Shown here piece by piece: positions 53,200 to 63,704 of a stretch of 64,000 nt of DNA; the stretch's first letter is position 1; each line of letters opens with the position of its first letter. Origin of the DNA: Semisulcospira habei (lineage: Eukaryota; Mollusca; Gastropoda; Semisulcospiridae); NCBI GenBank assembly GCA_036245525.1, contig BTPG01000005.1, positions 121,170,417 to 121,234,416 of the forward strand, written 5' to 3'. The position numbers were made by a program, and so were the translations under genes. The notes under the pieces were generated by a model. That model made no database searches. It saw only the letters and a program-made list of their open reading frames with translations, and had not been told where the DNA came from.

Positions 53200-53280
53200 G
53201 TCTCTGTTGCTCTGGATGAGACGGTTGGTCATAATGATCTTGAGGATCTCTTTGACATTGTGGGCTCGTTTGATACACCG
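53200..53280 (+). CDS. GLDC: Glycine decarboxylase, exon d
   Basis: 27 codons, VSVALDETVGHNDLEDLFDI and onward to SFDTP, phase 0. The acceptor is GATGCGCAG and the donor is GTGAGT at 53281. It matches the SLDET...DLDDL segment of GLDC. Confidence 0.95.
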
Positions 53281-53289
53281 GTGAGTACT

Positions 53290-53514
53290 TTAACCCATAT
53301 CATGCTGAGGCCAAAGCTTCAAATTTGTACACAGCCATATGCAAGCTACATTATAGTACTTACAGATAAGGATATAGACCAATGGCTTTAGTTCAAGGGT
53401 GGTTCCAGAATAGCTTGGCACCTAGATGTGCCAAGCTATTCTGGCACTACCCTTGTACTATGTTAGTCAAACTTATTTCACACACTGGTGTATTCCAAAT
53501 GATAAGGGTTAGTC
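53290..53514 (+). repeat. ~225-bp repeat with hairpin, copy at the 5' end of the GLDC intron (copy 4)
   Basis: It starts TTAACCCATATCATGCTGAG 10 bases after the exon d donor. It contains the AGTTCAAGGG...TTGGCACC hairpin (about 53388-53464) and ends near TGATAAGGGTTAG. The same unit is at 63088-63314 in the same orientation. Confidence 0.85.
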
Positions 53515-53623
53515 ATTTGTGATGAGTTTGAGAGATGCCTTTTGATGCCAGTAAAATTTCCTTTGTTTCCTCAAAATACATTACCGATGGCATTACTGTA
53601 TGGAAGATACACTTAGCTTAATG

Positions 53624-55071
53624 TAAATGAAAAGAAAAGGGGAGACTGCCAGTACTAATATTTTAGGAAGGTTACAAAGTAAAGTAGATTATAGCACTGT
53701 CAGGGGAGAGAAATGTGCATGATCGACCAGTGATCATAGATCTACTGTGGCCAAAGCACAAAAAAAAAAGAGATAGGAAAGAGAGGGGGCGCTAAAAAAG
53801 TGACTGAAAGCAATGCATATGGAAGCCCCCCCGAAGGGGGGCGTATCACATATCCCACTGTTCCAGCCACTCAGTGCATGGAAATTTAAATCTAGGTCCC
53901 CCCGAGGGGGGTCCAGATATTTAGCCGGTGTGGACAGCTGTTTCGGTCTCGGCGACCTCTTCAGCACACCATCGGCGATACTGGAGGAGGCAGGAATTTC
54001 TGCCTACCTGCAAAGACAACCACATTTTACTGTGGTGTCTGCAAGGGCATACATTCCATGCCACCACCTAGAGCCAAATCTCCATGCACCCTAAAAGAGA
54101 ACCTACCAAAAGGGGGGAAGGGGTTGCAGTCGATATTGTAGTAGTAAATGAAAAGAAAAGGGGAGACTGCCAGTGCTAATATTTTAGGAAGGTTACAAAG
54201 TAAAGTAGATTATAGCACTGTCAGGGGAGAGAAATGTGCATGATCGACCAGTGATCATAGATCTACTGTGGCCAAAGCACAAAAAAAAAAAAAAAGAGAT
54301 AGGAAAGAGAGGGGGCGCTAAAAAAGTGACTGAAAGCAATGCTGAGTGGCTGGAACAGTGGGATATGTGATACGCCCCCCTTCGGGGGGGCTTCCATATG
54401 CATTGCTTTCAGTCACTTTTTTAGCGCCCCCTCTCTTTCCTATCTCTTTTTTTTTTTGTGCTTTGGCCACAGTAGATCTATGATCACTGGTCGATCATGC
54501 ACATTTCTCTCCCCTGACAGTGCTATAATCTACTTTACTTTGTAACCTTCTTAAAATATTAGCACTGGCAGTCTCCCCTTTTCTTTTCATTTACTACTAC
54601 AATATCGACTGCAACCCCTTCCCCCCTTTTGGTAGGTTCTCTTTTAGGGTGCATGGAGATTTGGCTCTAGGTGGTGGCATGGAATGTATGCCCTTGCAGA
54701 CACCACAGTAAAATGTGGTTGTCTTTGCAGGTAGGCAGAAATTCCTGCCTCCTCCAGTATCGCCGATGGTGTGCTGAAGAGGTCGCCGAGACCGAAACAG
54801 CTGTCCACACCGGCTAAATATCTGGACCCCCCTCGGGGGGACCTAGATTTAAATTTCCATGCACTGAGTGGCTGGAACAGTGGGATATGTGATACGCCCC
54901 CCTTCGGGGGGGGCTTCCATATGCATTGCTTTCAGTCACTTTTTTAGCGCCCCCTCTCTTTCCTATCTCTTTTTTTTTTTGTGCTTTGGCCACAGTAGAT
55001 CTATGATCACTGGTCGATCATGCACATTTCTCTCCCCTGACAGTGCTATAATCTACTTTACTTTGTAACCT
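53624..55071. mobile_element. 1448-bp composite foldback element with 14-bp target duplication
   Basis: CACTTAGCTTAATG flanks it at 53610-53623 and 55072-55085. Module A (about 195 bp, AATGAAAAGAAAAGGGG to AAGCAATGC) occurs at 53624 and 54147 in forward orientation and at about 54400-54594 and 54887-55071 inverted. Module B (about 53820-54146) recurs inverted at about 54595-54875. The order is A-B-A then a-b-a, so the whole insert is one large imperfect palindrome centred near 54345. The uninterrupted site is preserved in the right ITR (62850-62880), which confirms the insertion. No gene is encoded. Confidence 0.9.
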
Positions 55072-55430
55072 CACTTAGCTTAATGATTTAAAGCCTAAAA
55101 TTCATTGTGTATAATTACACAACCAGGGAGGCAACTCGTGGGCTGTTACCAGGGCCCGAGTAGCCTCCCTTCCCTCCTCATCCGAGCACAAGTGCCGGTG
55201 TTATACCAGTTGAATGCTTAGCTTATTTGCGATAGGTCGTGTCTACCACGTGCTCAGCCTACCTTCAACTTTTCCTTGGATTTCTTGGATTCTTTTTAGA
55301 ATTTCTTCTCCACCAGTGCCTTGTGCTCGCGTGTGTTTTCCTGGAATTTTAGTGGTGCCCTGTGCTTCCCTTGGACTTGTGTGTTTTGTGTGGCGGCGTG
55401 CTTCGTTTCTTGCGGGAACATGTGGCACCA
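55072..55430 (+). repeat. DIRS-E left ITR, continued
   Basis: It resumes the ITR after the foldback insert: TTGTGTATAATTACACAA hairpin, then the GGGAGGCAACTCGTGGGC...GCCCGAGTAGCCTCCC hairpin (about 55126-55168), then GTGCCGGTGTTATACC. Each part is mirrored in the right ITR at 62710-62850. Confidence 0.85.
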
Positions 55431-57350
55431 TTTATTTTCTCAAAATCATTACCGATGACATTACTAACTGGAAGCTTCGCTTTGCATGTCGATTTTAGCC
55501 CCAAAAACATACTGTGATGCCCTCTAAGGGAGGCAATCACTGGTGTGCCATTACCAGTGCACTCTCGAGTGGCCTCCCGCACTACCGTATCCGGTGGCGC
55601 ACTCGCCCTTACTCGCCAGTATCTGAGCCTTGCTGAATCAGACCGGCCGTGTGCACGTGCTACGACGTTAGTTGGTGAACTCTGCTCACAAGGACTTACT
55701 GTGAAAAGAGAAAGAGAAGGAAGGAAGGATTTCCTCTGTGTGTGTGTGGTTTGGTGCAGGATTTGGGGTTGGGTCTTGGGGTTTACGCACTTAGGACATG
55801 ACAGGGTAAAACCTCGGTTACTTTAGCCTTAGCGGCCGTGATGGTTTTTTCCCGGGTTGCATCTTAATAATAATAATTTTAAGCGCATTGAATAGGCACT
55901 TTATCCTTTGAAATTCGGCTCAAAGCGCCGCCGCAACAAGCACGCTCACGTGAATAACTTGCATTCACTCACACTCTGTACACAGAACATTCACGTGGTG
56001 CTAAGGGCAAGCTCAAGGTAGCTACTGAAGTTTTAGAAACTGATGATACTATCTTGGCCCTTGCTTGTATGTACAAGGCTGACCGGGAATTCGGACCCTC
56101 CGAGAAGGCTTTGAGCGCTCGTAGTGGCCTTTTGTCTGTCCTATGTTACAGTGCTTAGGTGAGGACCGGCACTGATTGTGATCTAACTGTTTGTCTGTCC
56201 AGCGCTGTGATTCCCCTTGGTTTGTGTACAATTCTGCCAGCGCTAGCCTCACCTATCTGGTTTGTGAGTTCCCCTATGGCCTAATGATGTACACGATGTC
56301 TGCCTTCACTACTCAGGCTGTCGCTCCAGTCGACCTTGCATTCGTTGCGCGGCCTGGAAGGAGGAACTTGGTCACAACTGTGGGCCTGCTACCGCAGAGA
56401 GAGACCTTACATCAGCTGATATCGACAGCAGCCATAGAGATGAAGCAGAGGAATGAAACTTCGGATATTGTGTGCTTGTCAGGCGCAAAGAGGGGACTGC
56501 TGCCCCCTCCGGTGCTAATTATTGAGCTGCCACGTTCCCCAGCGGGCGTTGGAGATGAATAAAGTCAGGCAGCGGACGAGATTCATGCCGGGCCGGCGGA
56601 CAGCAAAGCATCTCGCATAGCACCATTGAGCTCAGAGCTACTTGCTCTAGGATACCGCCTGTCCCTGGTCTGCCACCTTGTGGCAAACAGGTGTAGTGAG
56701 CTCGGTTCCCCGCACAGATTGGGTCTCTTTCATGCCCTCCTGGAAAGCAAAAGGAATAAAGAGAACTCAGGAAGCAGTTGCGGGGAACCACCCCCTGAGC
56801 CCGTTGGACCCGTCAGCGCCAGTATAATAGGAGGAAGGAAGAGGGTCGCAACTTGAAGGCAACGCTCAGAGGGGAATCTGGTTAAGTCGCCGACAAGACA
56901 GGCCATAGGATTAAGGGATAACCTTCGGGGTTCCTTTTTCGAGAATGGAGCGGTAGAGAGCCCTCCACCAGCATGGGCAACCGCTCTGCGGTTTGGATGG
57001 AGTCAGTGCAATGGCCGACAAGACGGGGAGGGGCCTCGCTTCGGAGGTTCTGTTAGCCCCCGTCCTAATATGGAAGTATGAAGGCGATCGAAGGATATCA
57101 GAGCGCTTGGATTCGGCGCGTGTAGGACGCCATAATCGTGGTGCTGTGTCATCTTCCCTTTCCACTTTGCCGGTCTGGCGGACAGTGCTAACGTGTCACG
57201 GCATCGATCTCTAACAACCGTCTTCGGATGGTTTGAGGTTAGTCAATACATGGCCGATAGACGGGCGGTTCCTGCCTAGGGCAGACGCTGGTATTACACC
57301 CCCCGTTTGGCATACACAGGGAGGATTGGAGGAAGATCAGGCCAAAGGAG
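55431..57350 (+). mobile_element. DIRS-F: left-end fragment, third subfamily core
   Basis: The left ITR starts TTTTCTCAAAATCATTACCG with core GATGACATTACT. It has a GGGAGGCAATCACTGG...GGCCTCCC hairpin at about 55529-55577. About 1.7 kb of non-coding leader follows. No matching right end lies downstream, so it is truncated at about 57350 by another DIRS left end. Confidence 0.7.
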
Positions 57351-59509
57351 TTTGTTTCCTCAAAACACATTACCGATGGTATTACTAATAGGAAAAGGTT
57401 CTTAGCTAGACTAATTTTAGCCAAAATTTGTTGTGTACGTATCGGGCCGTGTTGGCAGGTGAGGGGCGCCATAGCCTAGGCGGTAACCCGAGTAGCATCC
57501 CATCCGCGCATGCGCCCAGCGGAAGCTCACCAGTCAGTTTCTTTGCTAGACAATGGAAGGTTGTGTACGTCAGTGTCTCTAGCTTCAAACTGTATATAGT
57601 TGTGGAATCGGTCGTAGTGTTTGGAGAGGTTACCCTACGATGTGCCTTGTGTTAGGCTTGGACGCTTTTCTGTGGGATTTTCCTCGTCGGTCTTGTGTTT
57701 TTGCCCTGACGAGACAGCGGCGTCTTGTGAGCTGTGCTCAAGCGCTCGGGCCGGCAGGCCGTAGCGTGGTTGCACTGGTGTGTCCTGAACTTTCTACTTT
57801 CGGGATAAGGGTAGTGAAGAGACAGAGAGGCTCTCCTGCTACCCTCGGAGTGCCTGTGTTCGGCTCGGTGCTGTTCCCAGCTTTAGGGACCGGTCGTGCC
57901 TGTGATGCCTGTGTGGTCTCCGCTCATGAAACCGTGGACTGGGTCGACTCTGCCTTCGCCGCCTTAGATGTTGGGCTTCGCTGCGGTGAGCTGGTTGGTC
58001 TGTGACCTGTGTGGGTTCCATGACTTCTCCATTATCAAGTAAAACCTCGGTTACTGCCTACGACCGGTGCTCAATGGAGGGGGTAGAGCGCCAGGCGTCG
58101 GCATACGCCGTACACTTAACTTCGTTTGTATGCGTTGTCGTGCGGATTTGTTTTGCGGGCCCGCGGTGGCACGCTTGCTCGCTTTTCTTTATGCACTTTG
58201 TTACAGTTGGCAAGTCTGCTCTTGCTCACGAGGTGGACAGTTCCTTTGGCCTAGTCACGGACATGCTCTTTGCCTACCCTGTTCCGGCTGTGCCTCCACT
58301 CGCCCGTGCCTGGTCTGCGCCCCTGGCTGGAAGAACAGTGGACCCAGCTTTGGAGCTTCTACCGCTGAGTTCGGCCGACGCCAGCACGGGTAAGGGGTCT
58401 AACACTGGTAAGCCCCACAGACCCGACAAGTGGCCTCTTACCAGGTAGTAGAGCCTTAAACGCCGCGGCTTAGGCCGCGAGCTCTAGCGCCGGCAGCACC
58501 ACAGTCCCGTCGAGTGGTCTCTGCCCGGTCGCAGAACCTCAAGCGCCACTATTAGGCCTTGAGACAAAGCCCCTGCACCGGTAGCCACCACAGTCCCACC
58601 GAGTGGTCTCTACCCGGTTGTGCCGCCTGTTCGGCGACGACAAGACTTGAGAGTGAGCGCCAGCACCGGTGGCCGTCACAGACCCGAGGAGTGCTGCTTA
58701 CCAGGTTGTGGAGACTCTTCCGCCACGCGATGCTTCACTCATTGCCTCCTCCTCAGCAAGGCAAGAGGCCAGCACGGGCACAGGGATTTGGCGCCCCGCT
58801 CCAGGTTAGTGATTGGGGACCATGATCGGACAAGTCTGCTGGCCTGACGCACTCCCGCTCCCCAGTAGGAAGTAGGAGACACAGCACGGGCACGCAACGA
58901 GACGACATACCCCGTCTTCTCCCTGGCACGGACAAGCCTTAGCTCTGTAGAACAAACCAAGCGGACTCCCGTAGCTGGACGACGTTCGCGCTCGAGGGAC
59001 AGGCGGACTCATCGACAGACTGCTTCTCGCGTCTCGGCAAGCCGGCATTCTCGAGCGACCACCAGGTATGACCCGGCACCCGCTGATCGTGTTCCCACGG
59101 CGCGTCCTCCTGAGACCTCCCTCAGGACTGACGCCCACTGCAACACAGGGTATACGCCAACACATACATGATAGATGTCCCGGCTGCGGTGAGTGACTAT
59201 ACTCTCAGTCGCACGAGACTGCTGGACCCTGCGGCGATGGCATGCCTTAGCCGCAGGACGGGGACTATGCATGGCACTTCGGCCGGTGCCCGCTATCTTG
59301 AAGTTCTGATAGGACCCGGTATGAGGATGGCCCACAAGGTGCAGGACCCCCCAATTCTCAACTTCGTCCAGCGCAAATGTTCGGCGCCCCGTTCTAGTCA
59401 GTGACAGGGGACCACTAGTGGACAAGACTGCTGGATTATTGTGCTCCCGCTCCTCTGGGAAGGGTAAGCAACGAGACGGGATCACGTTGAGATTGCTTGA
59501 AGCTTCGGC
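57351..59509 (+). mobile_element. DIRS-G: left-end fragment, DIRS-B subfamily
   Basis: It starts TTTGTTTCCTCAAAACACAT with core GATGGTATTACT. The GTGAGGGGCGCCATAGCC block and CGCGCATGCGC block match the DIRS-B left ITR. Downstream (58417-58700) it carries the same family of CACAGACCCGAC...AGTGG repeats as DIRS-B, here in plus orientation. Its 3' limit is not clear. Confidence 0.7.
58405..58710 (+). repeat. CCACAGACCCGAC-type repeat array of DIRS-G
   Basis: Four diverged copies near 58417, 58499, 58586 and 58675 (CCACAGACCCGACAAGTGG, CCACAGTCCCGTCGAGTGG, CCACAGTCCCACCGAGTGG, TCACAGACCCGAGGAGTG). Each is followed after a few bases by a CTTACCAGG- or CTACCCGG-like block. They are the reverse complement of the DIRS-B 17-mer repeats. 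Confidence 0.85.
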
Positions 59510-59521
59510 GTCGCACTCCAA

Positions 59522-60411
59522 CTTACTTACTTACGCCTGTCACCCCTACCCTGGTATAGGCCGTCGACGAGAGACCTCCAGCAACTCCTGTCCTGTGCTT
59601 CTCCTTCGATTCTACTCCAGGTGGTTCCCAGTCTCTTGATGTCTGCTTGGAGGTCTCGACGCCAGGAGTTTCTCGGCCTACCTCTTTTCTCTTTCCCTGG
59701 GGGTTCCATGACAATGCCTGCCTAGTGATACTGGAAGCTGGCTTTCTCAGACTGTGACCGATCCATCCCCATCTTCTTCGCCCAATTTCATTCTCTGCTG
59801 TTATCTGCTCTGTTCTCTCCCAGAGTCTGACGTTGCTGATCTTCTCTGGCCAGTGGATTTTCAAAATTCTTCTAAGGCAACTGTTCATGAAGGTCTGTAC
59901 TCTGTTGACTGTGGTTTTTGTCAATCTCCAAGTCTCTGCTCCATATAAGAGAACTGCTTTTACATTGGAGTTGAAAATCCGGACTTTGGTGTGTTGTGAC
60001 AGCTCTCTGGAGCTCCACACTTTTTTCAACTGGAGAAAGGCTGCTCTGGCTTTACCGATTCGTGCTCTGACATCTGCATCAGTGCCGCCTTTTTTGTCTA
60101 TGATGCTCCCGAGATAGGTGAAGGACTCCACCTCCTCCAACGGGGTGCCAGCAAGCAAGACTGGTTCTTCTCTGGTTGCGTTCAGCCTCATTGTCTTTGT
60201 TTTCTGTTTGTGAATGGTGAGGCCCACTTGGGACGAGATGTCAGCAAGCCTCGTGGTCTTGTCCTGCATTTGTTGATGAGTGTGGGACAGTAATGCCAAG
60301 TCGTCTGCAAAATCGAGGTCGTCAAGCTGTGTCCACAGTGTCCACTGTATTCCACTTCGTCTGTGCTCTGTGGTCATCTTCATGACCCAGTCTATGGCCA
60401 GTAGGAAGAGG
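59522..60411 (-). mobile_element. 5'-truncated RTE LINE (890 bp) with 12-bp target duplication
   Basis: GTCGCACTCCAA at 59510-59521 is repeated at 60412-60423. The tail is (TTAC)n at the plus-strand left edge. It encodes the C-terminal RT part from [20 protein letters not shown] through [11 protein letters not shown] and VLLYGAETW, open for most of its length. It is nearly identical to 40671-41560, so both derive from recently active sources. Confidence 0.95.
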
Positions 60412-60423
60412 GTCGCACTCCAA

Positions 60424-62605
60424 GATCAAGTAATATTGTTTGTTAGGGGTCCACTCCGCCCAGGCGACTACGGCCGTCTCACGGCGGAGGCTCAGTGGAA
60501 GGAGTTATGACCAGACAATTCTGCTCGGTTATATGCGCCCACCCGCCATGCTCTTTTAGGATGAGCCGGGTTCATGTCGACTTCGCTCGCCCGTCTAACC
60601 TTACGACGGTGTGGACGGACCACGGTAGTGGTAGTACGATCAAGTGGACGTCCGTTCTTCTACGGCGGCTGCGCTTGCGGGACAGACCGCCGCTACTGCA
60701 GACTGCTTCCCGCGACCGGCTTCTACCCATCACCCTAACCTGCCGTCAGGACAAGACTATGTCCAAGATCCTGCCACAGTCCAACGGAAGTGTTCCGCCT
60801 CAGGCCTGTTACAAGTACCTTCGCCCCGGGCGAGACTACGGGAGCGGCGGCGGCCACTCGCCTGACGCTCACGGGACAGGTCATCTAGGCCTACATGGGT
60901 TACACTGTTTGCCTTCCGGCCCAGCACAGCGGTACGGCATCCAACCCAGGGACGGTGCCTTTACACTGGACAGGATGAGACTGCGGGCAGTGTGCGCCTC
61001 GACCTCGGCGCACCACACCGCCGCTGGTGCGGCTTCAGCCGCTTGTAGGGTTGGTGGCGTGTACACATTGTAAGCGCTTACAGCTGGAAGGTAAGTTCAG
61101 CGCTGTAAACTATGATCCGTTTTATTACTTAGTGGCTCGGTGACGACACAGGGTCCCTGCTGGCGCCCCAGGATGTTAGCTCGGTTTCTACGACCCCGGG
61201 TCGTGGTGTGTCTGCTGCGGAGACGGCACTTGGCTACCCTTGTCTCGGCCTCTATCGTTCCTAGTGTCGATGATCGAAGTCTCTCTCCTCTAGCCGCCGC
61301 GGTTACGAGCTTCCTGGCTGGCCGGTCTTCTCCTACCACGCTGAGTATCACTTCTGGTGCGACGCCTTGCCTGCTACCACTTCGTCTGAACAGGGACTTC
61401 AGGATGGCCCCTGCGCTTCGACATCCCGACCTTCGTAGCGGCTATGACAGTCGACGCGCACACCAGGCTGTACAAGTTCGTCACCTACCCATCCTTCGGC
61501 GGGGAGCCCGCCCGAGACTTCGCCTTGCAGCGCAGACTGGACTGGGCCTTCGGCCTGGACTCTGCGACTTCCTAGATGATACGGAGCCGGTTGGAGACCT
61601 CCTCGGACTGCGTTGCTTTCTGGTCGTCTCCAGCTAGAGAAGAGGACACCGCCTCCAGCCGTTCCCTCCGCTTTACCTTCGATGGCATGACCTGCTAGGC
61701 TCGCACGCTTATGGCAGTGGCTTCGCAGCCTCTGGGGTTTCTACCGTGGCTGTTCTCTGTTTCAGACAGGACCAGTCGGATGTCTTCGTGCTCCACTTCG
61801 ACTTTCGTAGACGATCCCTCTCACGTAACCGGTCGGAGTCCTCCTTGGAGAAGGATCGAGATGCAGCCGGGATCCCCTCGGCAGGCGTGGTTCCTGGTCT
61901 ACGTGGGCAAGTTCAACCTCTCGCCTTCACGCCGCTTCTCTACCTGCAGATAGAACCTCGCACCGACCTCACGAATGGCAGCTTCCGAAGCGGCGAACGC
62001 AGCACTTGGTGAACCCAGCGCAGCGATTGTCTCTAGAGCAGGCGTACTTCGCCAGACGGGGACTTGGGCTGCGGGATTTGGTGAGTACCAGAGCGGACCT
62101 TCTTCCCCTCGGATGTCTCTACTGCCCCTGCCTCAGCAGCTCCTGCTTCTCCCCGGGCGACCCTCGACAGGCGTCATCCAGTCTCAGGTTCCGGTGCGAC
62201 CATGGCTACACCCTCACCTTCTTCTCGGGGCGGTTCCAGACTGGCGCGCGACGAGAGTTCCCCTTCCTCCCCTCCTCCCAGGATGTCCAGCACATCGACG
62301 CAAGCCTTGCCTCGGGGAGCGCTCCCCTGTTGCCGAGATCCTACCCTGCCTCCAGCTGGCCTCCGGACTTCCTTGTCCAGCTTCGCGTGTCACGTTCCCC
62401 ATGCCAGGAGCTTCTCGTTCCCTCCTACAGCGCCACGGTGGTCGACTACTTCAGTAGCAAGGCGGGGCACGCTCCCTCTCCCTGTACTTCTGCCGCTGCC
62501 ACGAGCTCCGTTGGTGCGAAGATCGTGACGTCGCTTTCGTGCAAGAGCTCCAGGGGTGTCTGCATGACCAGCCCACTCCATTGCGTGTCGCGGCCAGCTT
62601 CTCCG
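60424..62605 (+). pseudogene. DIRS-E internal region with RT/gag remnants
   Basis: This GC-rich stretch has the composition of the DIRS-A coding region. Weak pieces resembling the RT connection (an FVDDPSHVTGRS segment near 61800, and frames through 62000-62600) appear in shifting phases. A GGCGACTACGGCCGTCTCAC block at about 60462 resembles the I/Nimb LINE 3' end. I cannot identify intact domains. Confidence 0.45.
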
Positions 62606-62675
62606 CACAGAAAACAAATGTATTTTTCTCTAAAATGTATTTCGAAAAATACTTAACGATGGCATTACTCGAATG
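62606..62675 (+). repeat. Partial ICR of DIRS-E
   Basis: Only the right-tip half is present (CTCTAAAATGTATTTCGAAA then ACTTAACGATGGCATTACTC). The left-tip half is deleted except for ACAAATG. The conserved CCTGCCCCGCTTGC box follows. Confidence 0.75.
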
Positions 62676-62927
62676 GCCCTCCCTCCTGCCCCGCTTGCGG
62701 CCAGAGCGCTTTAGTGTTCAACTGGTATAACACCGGCACTTGTGCCCGAATGAGTAGGGAAGGGAGGCTACTCGGGCCCTGGTAACGGCCCACGAGTTGC
62801 CTCCCTGGTTGTGTAATTATACACAATGAATTTTAGGCTTAAATCATTAAGCTAAGTGTATCTTCCATACAGTAATGCCATCGGTAAGTATTTTTCGAAA
62901 AAATACATTTTAGAGAAAAATACATAT
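62676..62927 (-). repeat. Right ITR of DIRS-E
   Basis: Inverted copy of the DIRS-E left ITR, without the foldback insert: GGGAGGCTACTCGGGCCC hairpin, TTGTGTAATTATACACAA hairpin, TAAGCTAAGTGTATCTTCC and the core AGTAATGCCATCGGTAAG. Confidence 0.88.
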
Positions 62928-63087
62928 TTGTACCTGTGCCTGTAAATAATAATAATGAAGATTTACCAGACATTTATTCTAAAACTAGCTTTTAGCACTA
63001 TTGGAATATGATGCATGACATAAAAACAATACAGAATATGACGCACAGTAGGTCTGTGTCTGTTGTAGTACACTAGTGCTCATTGTC

Positions 63088-63314
63088 TTAACCCATATCA
63101 TGCTGAGGCTAAAAGCTTCAAATTTGTACACTGCCATAATTATGTAAGCAGCATTATAGTACTTACAGATAAGGATATAGACCAATGGCTTTAGTTCAAG
63201 GGTAGTGCCAGAATAGCTTGGCACCTAGAGGCACCAAGCTATTCTGGCGCTACATTGAACTATTTTAGTCAAACTTATTTCACACACTGGTGTATTCCGA
63301 ATGATAAGGGTTAA
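63088..63314 (+). repeat. TTAA-bounded ~227-bp repeat with hairpin at the 3' end of the GLDC intron (copy 5)
   Basis: It starts TTAACCCATATCATGCTGAG and ends GATAAGGGTTAA, with the hairpin at about 63190-63267. It is homologous to 53290-53514 throughout. It ends 28 bases before exon e, so it borders the polypyrimidine tract. Confidence 0.85.
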
Positions 63315-63342
63315 TTGAAGTTTCATTGCTTCTATCACACAG

Positions 63343-63570
63343 GAGGAAATTGCCAAATCTCTGGGATCTTTACCAGCAGGCAGCCTACTGAAGTCGCCCC
63401 TGGGACGGACATCCAGGTACCTTGCACACCCTGTGTTCAACTCGCACCACTCAGAGACGCGCCTTGTGCGATACATGAAACAACTGGAAAACAAAGATCT
63501 GTCTCTCGTCCACTCCATGATCTCCCTTGGCTCCTGCACCATGAAGCTCAACAGCACCACAGAGATGATG
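63343..63570 (+). CDS. GLDC: Glycine decarboxylase, exon e
   Basis: 76 codons, phase 0, acceptor CTATCACACAG and donor GTAAGA at 63571. It reads [20 protein letters not shown], then [20 protein letters not shown] and [15 protein letters not shown]. The [22 protein letters not shown] block is the most conserved stretch of the P-protein around the domain junction. The PLP lysine lies further downstream, outside the window. Confidence 0.98.
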
Positions 63571-63704
63571 GTAAGAAACTTTCTTTTGGTCACTTTTAGT
63601 GCAGATGAGTGGAGGTGGACTTAATGTGATTAACTTTATGCCATAGTGATCAGGGACAGACTGCCATGACTGTGGCATGCCACATCCTTGTAACTGTAGT
63701 ACAG

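Larger units (their letters stand above)
53562..62927 (+). mobile_element. DIRS-E: DIRS element complex, plus strand, with nested insertions
   Basis: The left ITR starts at 53562 (TTTGTTTCCTCAAAATACAT, core GATGGCATTACTGTATGG), and the matching right ITR ends near 62927. The left ITR is split by a 1448-bp foldback insertion. Two further DIRS left ends of other subfamilies (55431 and 57351) and an RTE insertion (59522-60411) lie inside. Only degenerate gag/RT remnants are found, and no YR is recognised. The whole sits in the GLDC intron between exons d and e. Confidence 0.75.

Noticed and set aside
53813..55068. Repeated short frames of about 66-93 aa in the foldback element
   Set aside because: The same frame appears in each inverted module because the modules are copies. 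There is no domain, and one strand is interrupted by poly-A runs of variable length.
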